From positions 124,001 through 188,000 of the forward strand of contig NZ_BOML01000005.1 of NCBI RefSeq assembly GCF_016862175.1: DNA of 64,000 nt, written 5' to 3'. The notes under the pieces are model-generated. The model searched no databases and was not told the origin of the DNA. It saw only the letters and a program-made list of their open reading frames with translations. Both the position numbers and the translations under genes were made by a program. Positions 17,437-26,702 of the stretch are shown in pieces (the stretch's first letter is position 1; the number at the start of each line of letters is the position of its first letter). This stretch comes from Paractinoplanes durhamensis (GTDB taxonomy: Bacteria; Actinomycetota; Actinomycetes; Mycobacteriales; Micromonosporaceae).

Positions 17437-18642
17437 TCACGTGGTTTGCATTCGTTCGCACAGCGCTCGTAGCTCGGTGCCGCCGGACTGGCGGCGGGAG
17501 CGGTCCAGCAAGGTATGGACGGTCTCGGTCAGGTCGGGGGACGTGCGTACGTGCTGGGGGGCTATTCGTTCTGCGGTCAGCAAGAAGCGGATCGCCTCTC
17601 GGTCCTGGCCGCCCAGTCGGGTCAGGGCCCTGGCCGTGTCGGCGTAGTAGAACACCTGGCGTACGCCGGCCGGGATCGCGGTGGGGTCTGTGCGGCGGGC
17701 TATCTCCACCACCTGGGCCGGGTCGCCGTTGTCGGCCTCGATGCTCATGCGCCAGATGTCCACGTTGGTGGGCCCGAAGAACATGCCCATCTCGTCCGAC
17801 TCGCCGGTTTGGCGGGCCAGGGCCGTTGCCTCGGTCAACCACTCCCGGCTGTCGTCCAGGCGGCGGCGGCAGTGGCTCGCCAACGCCGCCACCAAATGCA
17901 GCGAGCCCAGGATCTCCGGGCCGCCGGGGCGGCTTCGATGCTTGGCGAGGTCGTCGACCGCGCGTTCGGCCAACGTCTGGCCCCGCTGGTAGGAACCGCA
18001 CGCCACCGCGGCCCGGGCCAGGCCGTACGCCGCGAAACCGCGCAGCACCGGGTCGCCGGCCGCCTCCGCGGCGTCCCGGCATCGTTCCGCGGCCAGCCAG
18101 GCGTCGGCGGGGTGACCGAGGCTGCGCAGCACCGTCGAGGCGATGTGGGTGGCATCGCACAGCAGGCGCAGGGCCTCGGGATGGTCGGGGCCGGCCGTCT
18201 CGGTGTGCAGGTCGCGCAGCAAGCCGGGCAGGAGGCGGGCCGCGCCGGCGTAGTCGCATGCCCGGTACAGGGTGTCGGCCAGGGCGACGCCGCGGGCCAG
18301 GTCGGTCACCGGCGGCGCGTCCTCGGAGGGCGGCTCGGTCAGGTCGATGTCGATCAAGGCCCGGCGCAGGCCCAGCACGCCCGCCCTGGCCGCCGCGGTG
18401 GCCCGGTCGGCGGCCGGCACGCCGGTGCCGGCCAGATCGGCGGGGGCGCACTCCAGCGCGCCCGCGATGTCCGCCAGCATGAAGCGGTTGTCGGCCGCCT
18501 GCCGCCCCCGTTCGATCCGGCTCCAGGTGGCGTGGGACACCCCGGCTCTGCTGGCGGCGTACCGGATGCTCCACCCGCGAAGCAGGCGACGGGCGCGGAT
18601 CCGCTCGCCGACCTCGGGGTCGGCGTTCCGGCGTGGGGTCAT
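17437..18642 (-). CDS. XRE-family regulator with TPR-like C-terminus
   Basis: 401 residues. An N-terminal helix-turn-helix (about 12-65: GERIRARRLLRGWSIRYAAS, RAGVSHATWSRIERGR) is followed by about 300 residues of helical repeats rich in A/L/R with TPR character. This build is common in actinobacterial regulators that bind small signals or partner proteins. The ATG at 18642 is preceded by TACCGT 7 nt upstream and no Shine-Dalgarno, compatible with a leaderless transcript. Its target is unknown; proximity to the conservon is suggestive only. Confidence 0.85.
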   Translation of the reverse strand: MTPRRNADPEVGERIRARRLLRGWSIRYAASRAGVSHATWSRIERGRQAADNRFMLADIAGALECAPADLAGTGVPAADRATAAARAGVLGLRRALIDIDLTEPPSEDAPPVTDLARGVALADTLYRACDYAGAARLLPGLLRDLHTETAGPDHPEALRLLCDATHIASTVLRSLGHPADAWLAAERCRDAAEAAGDPVLRGFAAYGLARAAVACGSYQRGQTLAERAVDDLAKHRSRPGGPEILGSLHLVAALASHCRRRLDDSREWLTEATALARQTGESDEMGMFFGPTNVDIWRMSIEADNGDPAQVVEIARRTDPTAIPAGVRQVFYYADTARALTRLGGQDREAIRFLLTAERIAPQHVRTSPDLTETVHTLLDRSRRQSGGTELRALCERMQTT

Positions 18643-18780
18643 ATGGCCGACGGTAGCGCTGCTGCTCCGGCGGGTGGTTCATCCCTGTACCACCGGCTGC
18701 GGCGGAAGGTTCGCCTGCCGGCGACAGGGACGGCGGCGAGGCGCGGCAGGATCGGCGCGGATGACTGGATTCAGAGCGGG

Positions 18781-19812
18781 CTACGCCGTGGTGTCGGCCT
18801 TCTCGCGCAGGGCGTCGGCGACGGCCTTGGCGACCCGGTCGTCCTCGCGGGCCCGGCGGCGCGCCCGGTTCCGGCGGCGGAGCAGCACGGCCACCACGAT
18901 CAGGGCGATCGCCAGGACGATCAGCAGGATCAGCGTCCAGGAGACGGCCCGGAAATGGGTGCTCTCGGTGACCGCGGGCAGCGACGTGGTGGTGCCGGAG
19001 GCGTCGGTGATCTTCGGGGTGAGCGTGACGGTCGCGGTCAGGTCGACGGCGGCGGCGACCCCGTGCACCGGGACGCTGACCTTCCAGCTCTCGCCGGGCA
19101 GCAGCTCCGGCGGGGCGGCGATCTTCGCGGCGTCGGCGTGGAACATCCCGAACGCGCCCTCGATCCGGACCGCCTGGTCGGCGGAGAGGCTGGCGTTGCC
19201 GGTGTTGTGGATGGTGTAGCTGACGGTGGCGTCGCCGTCGGCGATCGGGTTGGCCGAGCCGTTCCAGTCGACCGCCAGGCCCTCGACCGACAGGGCCGGG
19301 GCCAGGTCGCCGCCGACCCGCAGCTTGATCCGGATGCCGAGGCGGCGCTCGACGTTGATGGTCTCGGTGCTGCTCGCCTGGGTCAGCGAGGTGAGGATGC
19401 CGCCCACGTAGTCGCCGGGGGTGGCGTTGGCCGGCACGGTCACCGCGAACGGCACCTGGACGGTCCTGCCGGGCGCGACCGCAATGGTCGCGCCGGTCGG
19501 CTTGGCCCAGGCGCCGATGGCGAGCGCCTTGGTGTCCCGGGTGCGCAGGTCGAGCTGGCCGGCCTCGGTGGTGAAGCCGTCGGCGGTGTAGACGGCCAGG
19601 TTCAGCGGGTCCTTGCCACGGTTGGCGACGACCATGGCGTCCTTGATCGTGCTGCCGGGGTTGATGGCGTAGCTGTAGCTGGACCGGTCGTCGCCGTAGC
19701 TGTTCGAGGCGGTCCGGACGGTCCAGGTGACGTCGCCGCCCGCGGCGTGGGCGGGCGCGGCGAACAGGCCGGATGCGAGGGCCGCAAGCAGGGCGGCGAC
19801 GGTCTTTCTCAT
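18781..19812 (-). CDS. Secreted DUF916 (WxL-partner type) membrane-anchored protein
   Basis: 343 residues: signal peptide (1-23, cleavage after AHA), an extracellular beta-sandwich region with YAINPGSTIKDAMVVANRGK and NATPGDYVGGILT, which matches the peptidoglycan-binding domain found with WxL proteins (DUF916), a second immunoglobulin-like region, and a C-terminal membrane helix (about 295-317) with a basic tail. GGAGGAATC precedes the ATG. It lies downstream of a phosphatase whose C-terminus has WxL-like features, so the two may form one surface complex (inference). Confidence 0.85.
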   Translation of the reverse strand: MRKTVAALLAALASGLFAAPAHAAGGDVTWTVRTASNSYGDDRSSYSYAINPGSTIKDAMVVANRGKDPLNLAVYTADGFTTEAGQLDLRTRDTKALAIGAWAKPTGATIAVAPGRTVQVPFAVTVPANATPGDYVGGILTSLTQASSTETINVERRLGIRIKLRVGGDLAPALSVEGLAVDWNGSANPIADGDATVSYTIHNTGNASLSADQAVRIEGAFGMFHADAAKIAAPPELLPGESWKVSVPVHGVAAAVDLTATVTLTPKITDASGTTTSLPAVTESTHFRAVSWTLILLIVLAIALIVVAVLLRRRNRARRRAREDDRVAKAVADALREKADTTA

Positions 19813-19828
19813 GATTCCTCCGAAGGGT

Positions 19829-19860
19829 GATGGGGCGGGCGCCGTGGCGCCCGCCCCATC
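19829..19860 (-). terminator. Perfect 15-bp stem between phosphatase and DUF916 genes
   Basis: GATGGGGCGGGCGCC and its exact complement with a 2-base loop GT. It follows the phosphatase stop and precedes the DUF916 ribosome site by few bases, so it may end most transcripts while letting some read through. Confidence 0.8.
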
Positions 19861-19870
19861 GGGATGAAAC

Positions 19871-21832
19871 TCAGCTGCTCAGTGCGGTGATGGTGAGGGT
19901 GGTGCGGTAGCTGCCCTTGTCGACGGTGCCCGGGATCTTGAGGTCCAGGTCGGCGCCGAGCTTGGCGGTACCGCGGGCGTGGCCCTGGTCCGCCCAGCCG
20001 AGGCCGCGCGAGACGGAGAGGCCCTGGCCGCCGTCGTCGTAGGCGGAGCCGACCGCGGCGCTGGCCTTGGCACCGGCGCCGGCCGTGACGACCTTCGGGG
20101 TCCAGCCCAGGTAGGCACCGGAGAAGGTCTTGCCGGCGTCCTTGAAGTCACCCACGCCGGCCGAGATCGACCAGGGCGCGAGGGACCGGCGGCTGTCCGA
20201 CACCACGATCGGGTTGATCGACCCGGTGGCCTCGAAGTAGTCGCCGTTGTGGTCGATGGCGGTGCCCAGGTCGACCAGGCCGTTGTAACCGTCGATCGTC
20301 CAGCCGAACTCGCCGGGGGCGGCGTTCGGCACGTTGACCTGGATGTCCTGACCGTCGCCGTGGAACGGGTGAACCGTCACCTTGTCGACGACCGAGCCGA
20401 CCGGCTGGGCGGCGTCGGTGTTGTTGCACCAGCTGACCTTGCCGAGCTCGACCGCCGCGTTCGGCGCCGCGCAGGTGCCGGAGCGCAGGTTCTCGACGAC
20501 CAGCTTGTCGCTGCGCACGGCCACCTTGACGTACGACCGGACGTGCTCCTGGTTCTGCACCGAGTTGTACCAGTACTTGCCGGCGTCCAGCGGGTCGGCA
20601 CCGTTGCCGGCACCGCTGGTGCCGGTGGTGTCGGGGCTGGTGATGTCGTAGTACTTGGAACCGGAGGACGAGTTCGCGGTCACGTACAGCACGCCGCCCG
20701 GGCCCGGGTAGACGTCGGCCGCACCGGGCTGCTCGTCGGCGTTCGCCTTGGCGCCGTTCTTGATCAGGTAGCTACGGGAGTAGCTGTGGTCGTGGCCCTG
20801 CAGGACCAGGTCCACACCCAGGTCGGAGAACTTGCTGGAGAAGTCCACGCGGCGGACCTTGTTGTCGGCGTCCTTGGCGTGGTCGGCCGGCGAGTAGATC
20901 GCGTGGTGGTAGACGAGCACCTTCCACTTGGCCTCGCCGCCGTGCTGGTTGATCACGTCGGTGACGTAGGACAGGTGGGCCGCGTCGCCGCCGCCACCCT
21001 GCGAGGTGGCGTAGCTGTTGCTGTTCAGGTCGATGAACAGCACGTCCTTGTAGATGTACCAGTAGTCGCCACCGGACTGAGCACCAGTCGCGGTCCCGGA
21101 GGAGTAGTAAGCGCCCGACCGGTCGGTGTTCGGCGTGTAGAGGTGCTGCTCGTAGGCCTTGCCGCCGACATCGTGGTTACCGATGGTGGCCGCCCACGGG
21201 TAGGACTTCAGCTGCGTCGGAGCCAGGAACGAGTCCCACTGCGCCTCGGTGTTGGCCGTCTCGACCTGGTCGCCACCGGACACCAGGATCTCGGCGTTCG
21301 GGTTGGCGGCGAGCGAGACGTTCACCGTGTCGACCCAGCCGGCCTGGTCCTTGGCGAGGTTGCCGGAGGAGCCGATCTGCGGGTCGCCGTAGAACAGGAA
21401 GTCGTAGTCGCCCTCGAAGGACTGCGTCGTGAAGGCGTACGCCGAGGTCCAGCCGTCGGTGGAGCCCACCCGGTACGAGTAGGCGGTGTTCTCCTTGAGC
21501 CCGGTGATCGTGGCGTGCCGGTTGTACCCACCGCTGGTGGCGATGTTGGCCGCACCGGAAGCCGCGAAGGTCACGGCCGAGGCCGGGAACTCGCCGTTGA
21601 CCAGCGCGCCGGTCGGGGCGAGCTGCACCTGCTGCGCGGTGTCGGCCGACGAGTACCAGGTCACGATGCGCTGGGTCTCGTTGGAGCCGACGCCGAGGAT
21701 GACGCCGGAGAGCGTGGCCGGGTCAGCGGCGAGCGCGGGGGCGGTCAGGCCACTGCCGAGAGCGACGGCCAGGCCAAGAAAAGCCGCGGCGACCACACGG
21801 CGGCGCGCCGATGCCGAGTTGCTCGTTCTCAT
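19871..21832 (-). CDS. Secreted purple-acid-phosphatase-like metallophosphoesterase with WxL-like C-terminus
   Basis: 653 residues. Signal peptide to about residue 36, fibronectin-like purple-acid-phosphatase N-domain (TWYSSADTAQQVQL, YSYRVGS), then the metal motifs GDPQ (D150), GGDQ (D188), GNHD (218-221), HH (309-310) and GHDHSY (346-351). It should hydrolyse phosphate esters outside the cell. The C-terminal about 180 residues form a beta-rich region with WSISAGVGDF, LGWTP and a final SYRTTLTITALS strand, resembling a WxL-type wall-binding domain (my inference). AAGGGG lies 11 nt before the ATG. It is upstream of the DUF916 gene. Confidence 0.88.
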   Translation of the reverse strand: MRTSNSASARRRVVAAAFLGLAVALGSGLTAPALAADPATLSGVILGVGSNETQRIVTWYSSADTAQQVQLAPTGALVNGEFPASAVTFAASGAANIATSGGYNRHATITGLKENTAYSYRVGSTDGWTSAYAFTTQSFEGDYDFLFYGDPQIGSSGNLAKDQAGWVDTVNVSLAANPNAEILVSGGDQVETANTEAQWDSFLAPTQLKSYPWAATIGNHDVGGKAYEQHLYTPNTDRSGAYYSSGTATGAQSGGDYWYIYKDVLFIDLNSNSYATSQGGGGDAAHLSYVTDVINQHGGEAKWKVLVYHHAIYSPADHAKDADNKVRRVDFSSKFSDLGVDLVLQGHDHSYSRSYLIKNGAKANADEQPGAADVYPGPGGVLYVTANSSSGSKYYDITSPDTTGTSGAGNGADPLDAGKYWYNSVQNQEHVRSYVKVAVRSDKLVVENLRSGTCAAPNAAVELGKVSWCNNTDAAQPVGSVVDKVTVHPFHGDGQDIQVNVPNAAPGEFGWTIDGYNGLVDLGTAIDHNGDYFEATGSINPIVVSDSRRSLAPWSISAGVGDFKDAGKTFSGAYLGWTPKVVTAGAGAKASAAVGSAYDDGGQGLSVSRGLGWADQGHARGTAKLGADLDLKIPGTVDKGSYRTTLTITALSS

Positions 21833-21947
21833 CGGTGTTGTTTCCCCTTTTCCCTGATGAGACTTTCGAAAAGCGTGATCAAGTTCGTCGTCCCCGATGA
21901 ACCGGATATGAATGACGGCGCTCGCAGCGATGGATCTTGACGCAAGG

Positions 21948-23144
21948 TCAGACGCGCTCGACGAACCAGATCAGCCCCATAAGAGACACTCCCCCGGAAA
22001 CCAGACCGGTGGCCCAGAGCCCGGCCCGCGGCGAGCGCCGGCGCAGCAGCATCAGCAGCGGGAAGATGATCGCGATCAGGCCGAGTTGGACGGCCTCGAT
22101 GCCCACGTTGAACACGAGCAGCGACCAGAGCAGGGTCCACGACCACGCCTCGTCGATACCGAGCGCGCCGGCGAAGCCGAGACCGTGCACGAGTCCGAAA
22201 CAGAACACCACCGCCAGCCGGAGCCACCCGGCCCGATCCAGCGCGAAGTGTCCGTCGCCGCTGGTCGCGAGATCGGTGGCGTGGTCACCGCGCCGCCAGA
22301 TCCGGAACAGGTACCAGCCGGCCACCACCGCGACGGAGAGCGCGATGATCGGCTCGACGACCGCGCCCGGCACGTCGACCACACCGAGCGCGGCCAGCAT
22401 GAACGTCACCGAGTGGGCCAGGGTGAAGCTGGTGGCGGCGAGCACGATCTCGCGCAGCCGCCGGGAGCCGGCGATCAGTGCCAGCAGGAACAGGATGTGG
22501 TCGATGCCGGTGAGCAGGTGCTCGGCGCCGAGCCGGAAGAACTCCCAGAACCGCTGGTACCAGGCCTGGGCGGTGGAGAACGACGGCTGGTTGCCGTCCA
22601 GCGCGGCACTCCCGGAACGACCGTCCAGATCGTACGTAATAATGGTTTTTGTGCTCTTGACGTAGCCCTCGCTGTCCGGGAAGAGGACGCTGCGCACCTC
22701 ATGCGAGTTGCCTCGCTGAGGGCAGACCCAGTCGAGCGTCAGGCCTGCGTAGGGCACGCCTTCCCGCTGACCCACGGTGACGGCACCAACCTTGGCCGGG
22801 GTGCACGCCGTCCCTGACGAACTAATCGAAAAGCCGTTATTGATGTACGCCATGGCAGAGTCGACATGCTCCTCCAAAGCCGTCGCCTGTTCGCCCGGGT
22901 CACCGCCGTCGAAGGCGGTGGTGCCGTCGGTGAAGAGCGCGTCGTCACGGCCAGCGTCCGCGGCGGAGACGACGAACAGGTCGTATTCGAGCTCCAACGC
23001 GGTCCGCACATGCCCCGGCTCACCCTTGGTGACGTGGACGTAAACGGTTGACGAGAAACCGTGCGCGACCGCCGGACCGGCGCTCACCAGGGCGATCGCC
23101 GTGGCGACGACCGCCAGAACGGCCGCGCGCAGGGGGCGGGACAT
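21948..23144 (-). CDS. HupE/UreJ-family membrane protein
   Basis: 398 residues: signal peptide (1-27), an extracytoplasmic domain to about 200, then six to seven membrane helices. The start of the membrane part carries the family motif GAEHLLTGIDHILFLLAL with H209, D215 and H216, and a later FCFGLVHGLGFAGAL. HupE/UreJ_2 proteins are linked to nickel, cobalt or other metal uptake, but large-ectodomain forms like this are uncharacterised. It is divergent from a lipoprotein gene across 174 bp. Confidence 0.85.
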   Translation of the reverse strand: MSRPLRAAVLAVVATAIALVSAGPAVAHGFSSTVYVHVTKGEPGHVRTALELEYDLFVVSAADAGRDDALFTDGTTAFDGGDPGEQATALEEHVDSAMAYINNGFSISSSGTACTPAKVGAVTVGQREGVPYAGLTLDWVCPQRGNSHEVRSVLFPDSEGYVKSTKTIITYDLDGRSGSAALDGNQPSFSTAQAWYQRFWEFFRLGAEHLLTGIDHILFLLALIAGSRRLREIVLAATSFTLAHSVTFMLAALGVVDVPGAVVEPIIALSVAVVAGWYLFRIWRRGDHATDLATSGDGHFALDRAGWLRLAVVFCFGLVHGLGFAGALGIDEAWSWTLLWSLLVFNVGIEAVQLGLIAIIFPLLMLLRRRSPRAGLWATGLVSGGVSLMGLIWFVERV

Positions 23145-23318
23145 ACGACTCCTTCAGGATGGGCGAGTGCACGCTCCCTGTCCCGGGTGAACAACATCCG
23201 GCCGGGCGGCGAACCGCCGCGAACAACCAGCCAAGATCAAGTCGCTGGGCCTCGAACCGGGCCGGAACTGGGATAAGAAGGAGCCCGCAGCGACCGCACC
23301 GACCGAAAGACGGCCACC

Positions 23319-23978
23319 TTGCGCACCCTGATCCGAACCGCGGCGGTGCTCACCGCGGCGATGCTCACCGTCGGATGCGCCGGCAACGGTGACGACTGGG
23401 CGCAGCCGCATCCGTCACCGACTCCGGTCGGGGTGCTCGGCGCCGGCTTCGTCGATCCGTCGGCCACGCCGATGCCGGAGGGCACGATCACGCCGAGTTC
23501 CGGCTCCTGGGCGGGCGTTCACCCTCCGCAGCACTACCGAGTCGTGTTGCTCACCGCGGGTGACGACGCACCGACCACGGCATTGGTCAAGGGAGTCCGC
23601 GACTGGGCCAAGGCCGAGGAGGTGGACCTGCGCACCGTCACCGCGGGCGCCGATCCGATCCCGAGCATCACCACGGCGATGGACATGAAGCCGGACCTGA
23701 TCGTCGGCGCCGGCAACGACCTGATCGACGCGCTCGCGATCGTCACCGCCAACCACCTCGGGCAGCAGTTCCTGGTGGTGGGGGCCGAGGTCGCCGAGCC
23801 GACCGCCAACGTCACCTCGGTCGACTGGTCCGGCGCATCGTTCCGGGGCGAGGGTCTGGGGGCGTCCTCGACGTACGACCCGGCGTCGTTCACCGCCGAG
23901 CGCTGCGCCGCGGCCATCCGGGCGGGTGTCGCGGCCGTGCTCCACAACCTGACCGGCATCGTGGTCTGGCTTCGATAG
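23319..23978 (+). CDS. BMP/Med-like lipoprotein
   Basis: 219 residues. A lipoprotein signal with lipobox LTVGC (Cys20), a proline/threonine-rich spacer, then a Rossmann-like periplasmic-binding half: HYRVVLLTAGDDAPTTALVK, WAKAEEVDLRTVTAG, MKPDLIVGAGNDLIDALAIV. This resembles BMP-family nucleoside-binding lipoproteins but is shorter than the usual 330 or more residues. Start TTG 23319 is chosen for the signal peptide; the ribosome site (GAAAG) is weak. Ligand unknown. Confidence 0.7.
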   Translation: MRTLIRTAAVLTAAMLTVGCAGNGDDWAQPHPSPTPVGVLGAGFVDPSATPMPEGTITPSSGSWAGVHPPQHYRVVLLTAGDDAPTTALVKGVRDWAKAEEVDLRTVTAGADPIPSITTAMDMKPDLIVGAGNDLIDALAIVTANHLGQQFLVVGAEVAEPTANVTSVDWSGASFRGEGLGASSTYDPASFTAERCAAAIRAGVAAVLHNLTGIVVWLR

Positions 23979-24177
23979 TTTCAGCCGCAGTTTTCCGCAC
24001 CGGCAAGCATGGGCGAACGCCCGCAGCAGGACACGCTGTCGTAACTTTCGGCAAGTCGTCGGAAACTCGCCGTTGACTTTCGCCGGGCGGACTCCAAGGA
24101 TGAGTCGCAACGACGGTTGTCGATAACAGACGCCCGTGCGGCGCGGCAGTGGGTGGCCGCGTCGCACGGGTCCATCG

Positions 24178-24960
24178 TCATGCGGAGAGCAGACCGTTCA
24201 GGTCGCCGTAGGGAATGGCTTCGCCGATCGAGGTGTACGTTCCCTCGCTCAGCGCCTCCCGCACGGCCTTACGCATCACCGCGTACGCGGCTTCCGCCAC
24301 CCCCGATCCCAGGCTGACCCGCGCGACGCCCACCTTGGCGAGCTCGGCCACCGATGGCGCGCCCGGCCAGACCAGGATGTTCACCGGCGCGTTGACCCGC
24401 GCGACCAGCGCGCCGATCGCCGCCGGATCGATCAGGCCCGGCACGAAGATGCCGTCCGCCCCGGCCGCCACGTAGGCCTCGGCCCGCGCCACCGCCTCCT
24501 CGAAGTCGCCACCCCCGCGCAGGTAGGTGTCGATCCGGGCGTTGATGAAGAGCACCTCGGGCGGGGCCACCGCGCGGGCCGCGGTCAGCCGGGCCACGTA
24601 CTCCGGGATCGGCCGCACTTCATCTTCGAGGTTGATGCCGGCCGCCCCGGCCGCGACGATGCCGCGGATCGTCTCGGCCACTCCGGCCGGGTCGGCGCCG
24701 AAGCCCGATTCGATGTCCGCGGTCACCGGCACCTTGACGGCGGCGACCACCCGGCGCACCGCGTCGACGGCCAGCTCGCGGTCGAGGGTGTCGCCGTCCG
24801 GTGCGCCCAGGCTCCAGGCCACGCCGGCGCTGGTGGTGGCGACCACCGGCGAGCCGGCCTCCTCGGCGACGCGGGCGCTGGCCACGTCCCACGCGTTGGC
24901 GAGCACCAGCGGCGAGCCCGGGACGTGCAGGGAACGGAGAAGAGCTGCTTGTTCGGTCAC
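24178..24960 (-). CDS. Isocitrate lyase/PEP-mutase superfamily enzyme
   Basis: 260 residues. TIM-barrel C-C bond lyase of the PEP mutase group: VLANAWDVASARVAEEAGSP, VPVTADIESGFG (metal and substrate aspartates), AAGINLEDE, INARIDTYLRGG, and a closing ARVSLGSG. Such proteins cleave 2-methylisocitrate-like or phosphonate-like acids; the substrate cannot be told here. I start at GTG 24960 (VTEQAALLRSL); a second GTG at 24966 is possible, and the much longer open frame upstream is antisense to the next gene. Divergent from a DUF5937 regulator, which may control it. Confidence 0.85.
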   Translation of the reverse strand: MTEQAALLRSLHVPGSPLVLANAWDVASARVAEEAGSPVVATTSAGVAWSLGAPDGDTLDRELAVDAVRRVVAAVKVPVTADIESGFGADPAGVAETIRGIVAAGAAGINLEDEVRPIPEYVARLTAARAVAPPEVLFINARIDTYLRGGGDFEEAVARAEAYVAAGADGIFVPGLIDPAAIGALVARVNAPVNILVWPGAPSVAELAKVGVARVSLGSGVAEAAYAVMRKAVREALSEGTYTSIGEAIPYGDLNGLLSA

Positions 24961-25032
24961 TCGCACAGTCTTCGCGACGGGCGAGCCGCGGCATAAGGTT
25001 TCAGCGCCAGCTAAATCTACGGGGGTGCGGAT

Positions 25033-25986
25033 TTGGCCATCATCGGACTGTCGGCGACCGCGGCCACCAACATCCGCTTCGCGGTGTCCTGCCTGTGGGA
25101 GGTGCTGGCGAGCGTCCGCATCCTGCGCGACCCCCGGGTGCCGGCCGTGCACCGCGCCTGGGCGGCCCGGGCCGCCCTCTCCCCCGAGACGCTGCTCTGG
25201 AATCTGATCGCGCCCAGCGGCGGCTACACGCCCGACTTCGTCACCCCGCCGCCGGCCGGCCTCTCCGCCGACCTGGCGCGGGAGCTGGCCGGCCTGCGGG
25301 CCACACCGGCCGCCCTGATCCGCGAACATCTGGACCTGATCGGCCCGGACCTGCCGCCGCCGGTGCGCGAGCTGCACGCCGACCCCGCGCGCGGCCTGGC
25401 CCGTCTGGCCGACGAGATCTCGTCGTACTGGGCGGCGGCGATCGCGCCGGACTGGCCGCGGATGTGCGCCCTGCTGGACGCCGAGGTGCAGCGCCGGGCC
25501 CGCCGCCTGGCCGAGGGCGGCAGCGCCGCCCTGCTGAACGACCTGCACCCGCAGGTGAGCTGGCAGGCCGGCCTCCTGGCGATCGACCAGCCGCACTGCG
25601 CGGCGCCCGACGTCCCGCACGGCACCGGCCTGGTCCTGATCCCGTCGGTCTTCGTCTGGCCGTCGGTGCTGACCGTCACCGCCGGCCCGATCCCGCAGCT
25701 GGCCTATCCGGCCCGCGGCGTGGCCACCCTGTGGGAGCGCTCGTCCCGCTCGGCGGAACCGCTGGTGGCGCTGCTGGGCCGGGGCCGGGCCGCCCTGCTG
25801 CAGGAACTGGTCGCCCCACTGTCCACGACGGAACTGTCCCGCCGCACCGGCCTGACGCCCGGCGGCGTCTCCCAGCACCTGACCACGTTGCGCGCGGCTG
25901 GCCTGGTGGTGACCCATCGCCAGGGCCGATCCCTGCTGAACACCCGGACCGAGGTCGCCGAAGCCCTGCTGGCCGCCTCGTCCTGA
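25033..25986 (+). CDS. DUF5937/ArsR-type regulator
   Basis: 317 residues. An N-terminal DUF5937 region (from FAVSCLWEVLASVRILRDP) and a C-terminal ArsR-like winged helix at about 250-315 (LLQELVAPLSTTELSRRTG, LTPGGVSQHLTTLRAAGLV). DUF5937 proteins are common actinobacterial regulators of unknown signal. The start is TTG 25033, preceded by GGGGGTGCGG; no in-frame ATG is near. Divergent from the PEP-mutase-like gene across 72 bp. Confidence 0.8.
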   Translation: MAIIGLSATAATNIRFAVSCLWEVLASVRILRDPRVPAVHRAWAARAALSPETLLWNLIAPSGGYTPDFVTPPPAGLSADLARELAGLRATPAALIREHLDLIGPDLPPPVRELHADPARGLARLADEISSYWAAAIAPDWPRMCALLDAEVQRRARRLAEGGSAALLNDLHPQVSWQAGLLAIDQPHCAAPDVPHGTGLVLIPSVFVWPSVLTVTAGPIPQLAYPARGVATLWERSSRSAEPLVALLGRGRAALLQELVAPLSTTELSRRTGLTPGGVSQHLTTLRAAGLVVTHRQGRSLLNTRTEVAEALLAASS

Positions 25987-26006
25987 CCGCCGGCCGGCCG
26001 GTCGCA

Positions 26007-26025
26007 TCGAGAACGGTGATCTCGA
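26007..26025 (+). terminator. Short inverted repeat after DUF5937 gene
   Basis: TCGAGA and TCTCGA, 6-base arms with a 7-base loop, 20 nt after the stop and before a small reading frame. Weak terminator or operator candidate. Confidence 0.35.
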
Positions 26026-26049
26026 AAAGGAGCTGCCCGGCCGGCCCCG

Positions 26050-26250
26050 GTGCTGATCTTCGTCGGTTCCGCCGTGGTCAGCGTGCACGGCCTGCCGCGC
26101 GACGTCCTGGTCGCGACCGACAAGGAGCTTGACCGGCTGCTCATCGCGGGCGGCGCCCGGATCACCGCGGCCACGGCGAAGCGGATCGCCGCGATCGCGG
26201 CCGAGGTTCGCCGCGAGGCGGAGGGCGCTCCCTGGCGGGAGCGCCCCTGA
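26050..26250 (+). CDS. Small hypothetical protein
   Basis: 66 residues from GTG 26050: a hydrophobic start (MLIFVGSAVVSVHGLP), then a charged helical part (ATDKELDRLLIAGGARITAA, KRIAAIAAEVRREAEG). Codon use is normal and the composition is protein-like, but AAGGAG is 18 nt from the GTG, which is too far for normal initiation. I do not recognise a family. It converges on a secreted-protein gene with 3 bp between stops. Confidence 0.45.
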   Translation: MLIFVGSAVVSVHGLPRDVLVATDKELDRLLIAGGARITAATAKRIAAIAAEVRREAEGAPWRERP

Positions 26251-26253
26251 CCG

Positions 26254-26652
26254 TCAGCGCTCCCAGACCATCCGCTTGCATTCGAGGTTGGAGACGCAGA
26301 ACGACGCCGCGTCCCAGTTGTAGTAGATGTCGTAGTGGGTGGCGGTGTTCTCCGAGCCGTTGGTGTCGCAGTAGGCGATCGCCGTGTTGCTGCCGTTCGG
26401 GTAGATGTTGATGCAGGCACTGCGGCCGTCGGCCCGGGCGTCCTGCACCGCCAGGTTGAAGTGGTTGCCGCTGATGTAATTGATGTTGGCCGATCCGGCA
26501 TCGCACGAGAGGACGACGTTGCACGACTCGTAGATGTAGACCGGGCCGTAGCCGTGGTGCGCCGGCGATGCGTACGCCCAGCCGGTCGCGGCCACGCCCA
26601 GCGCGACCGTCGTGGCAGCGATGGTCGCCAGCCGCTTGAATGCGTTCCTCAT
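26254..26652 (-). CDS. Small secreted protein
   Basis: 132 residues: signal peptide (1-29, cleavage near AYA-SPA), then about 100 residues rich in Asn, Tyr and Asp with six cysteines (ESCNVVLSC, GRSACINIYP, IAYCDTNGSE, ASFCVSNLECKR), probably three disulfides. No known domain. GGGAGG lies shortly before the ATG. Short Cys-paired exported proteins of this kind are frequent in actinobacteria; role unknown. Confidence 0.75.
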   Translation of the reverse strand: MRNAFKRLATIAATTVALGVAATGWAYASPAHHGYGPVYIYESCNVVLSCDAGSANINYISGNHFNLAVQDARADGRSACINIYPNGSNTAIAYCDTNGSENTATHYDIYYNWDAASFCVSNLECKRMVWER

Positions 26653-26702
26653 TTGTGGCCTCCCTCAAATCGGATTCAATCGAGGAACCTGCCAGGAACG
26701 GT

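Noticed and set aside
19979..21940. 653-codon plus-strand frame opposite the phosphatase
   Set aside because: Shadow of a gene with intact metal-binding motifs and signal peptide.
24961..26088. N-terminal extension of the PEP-mutase-like frame
   Set aside because: Antisense to the DUF5937 gene, and far longer than the family.
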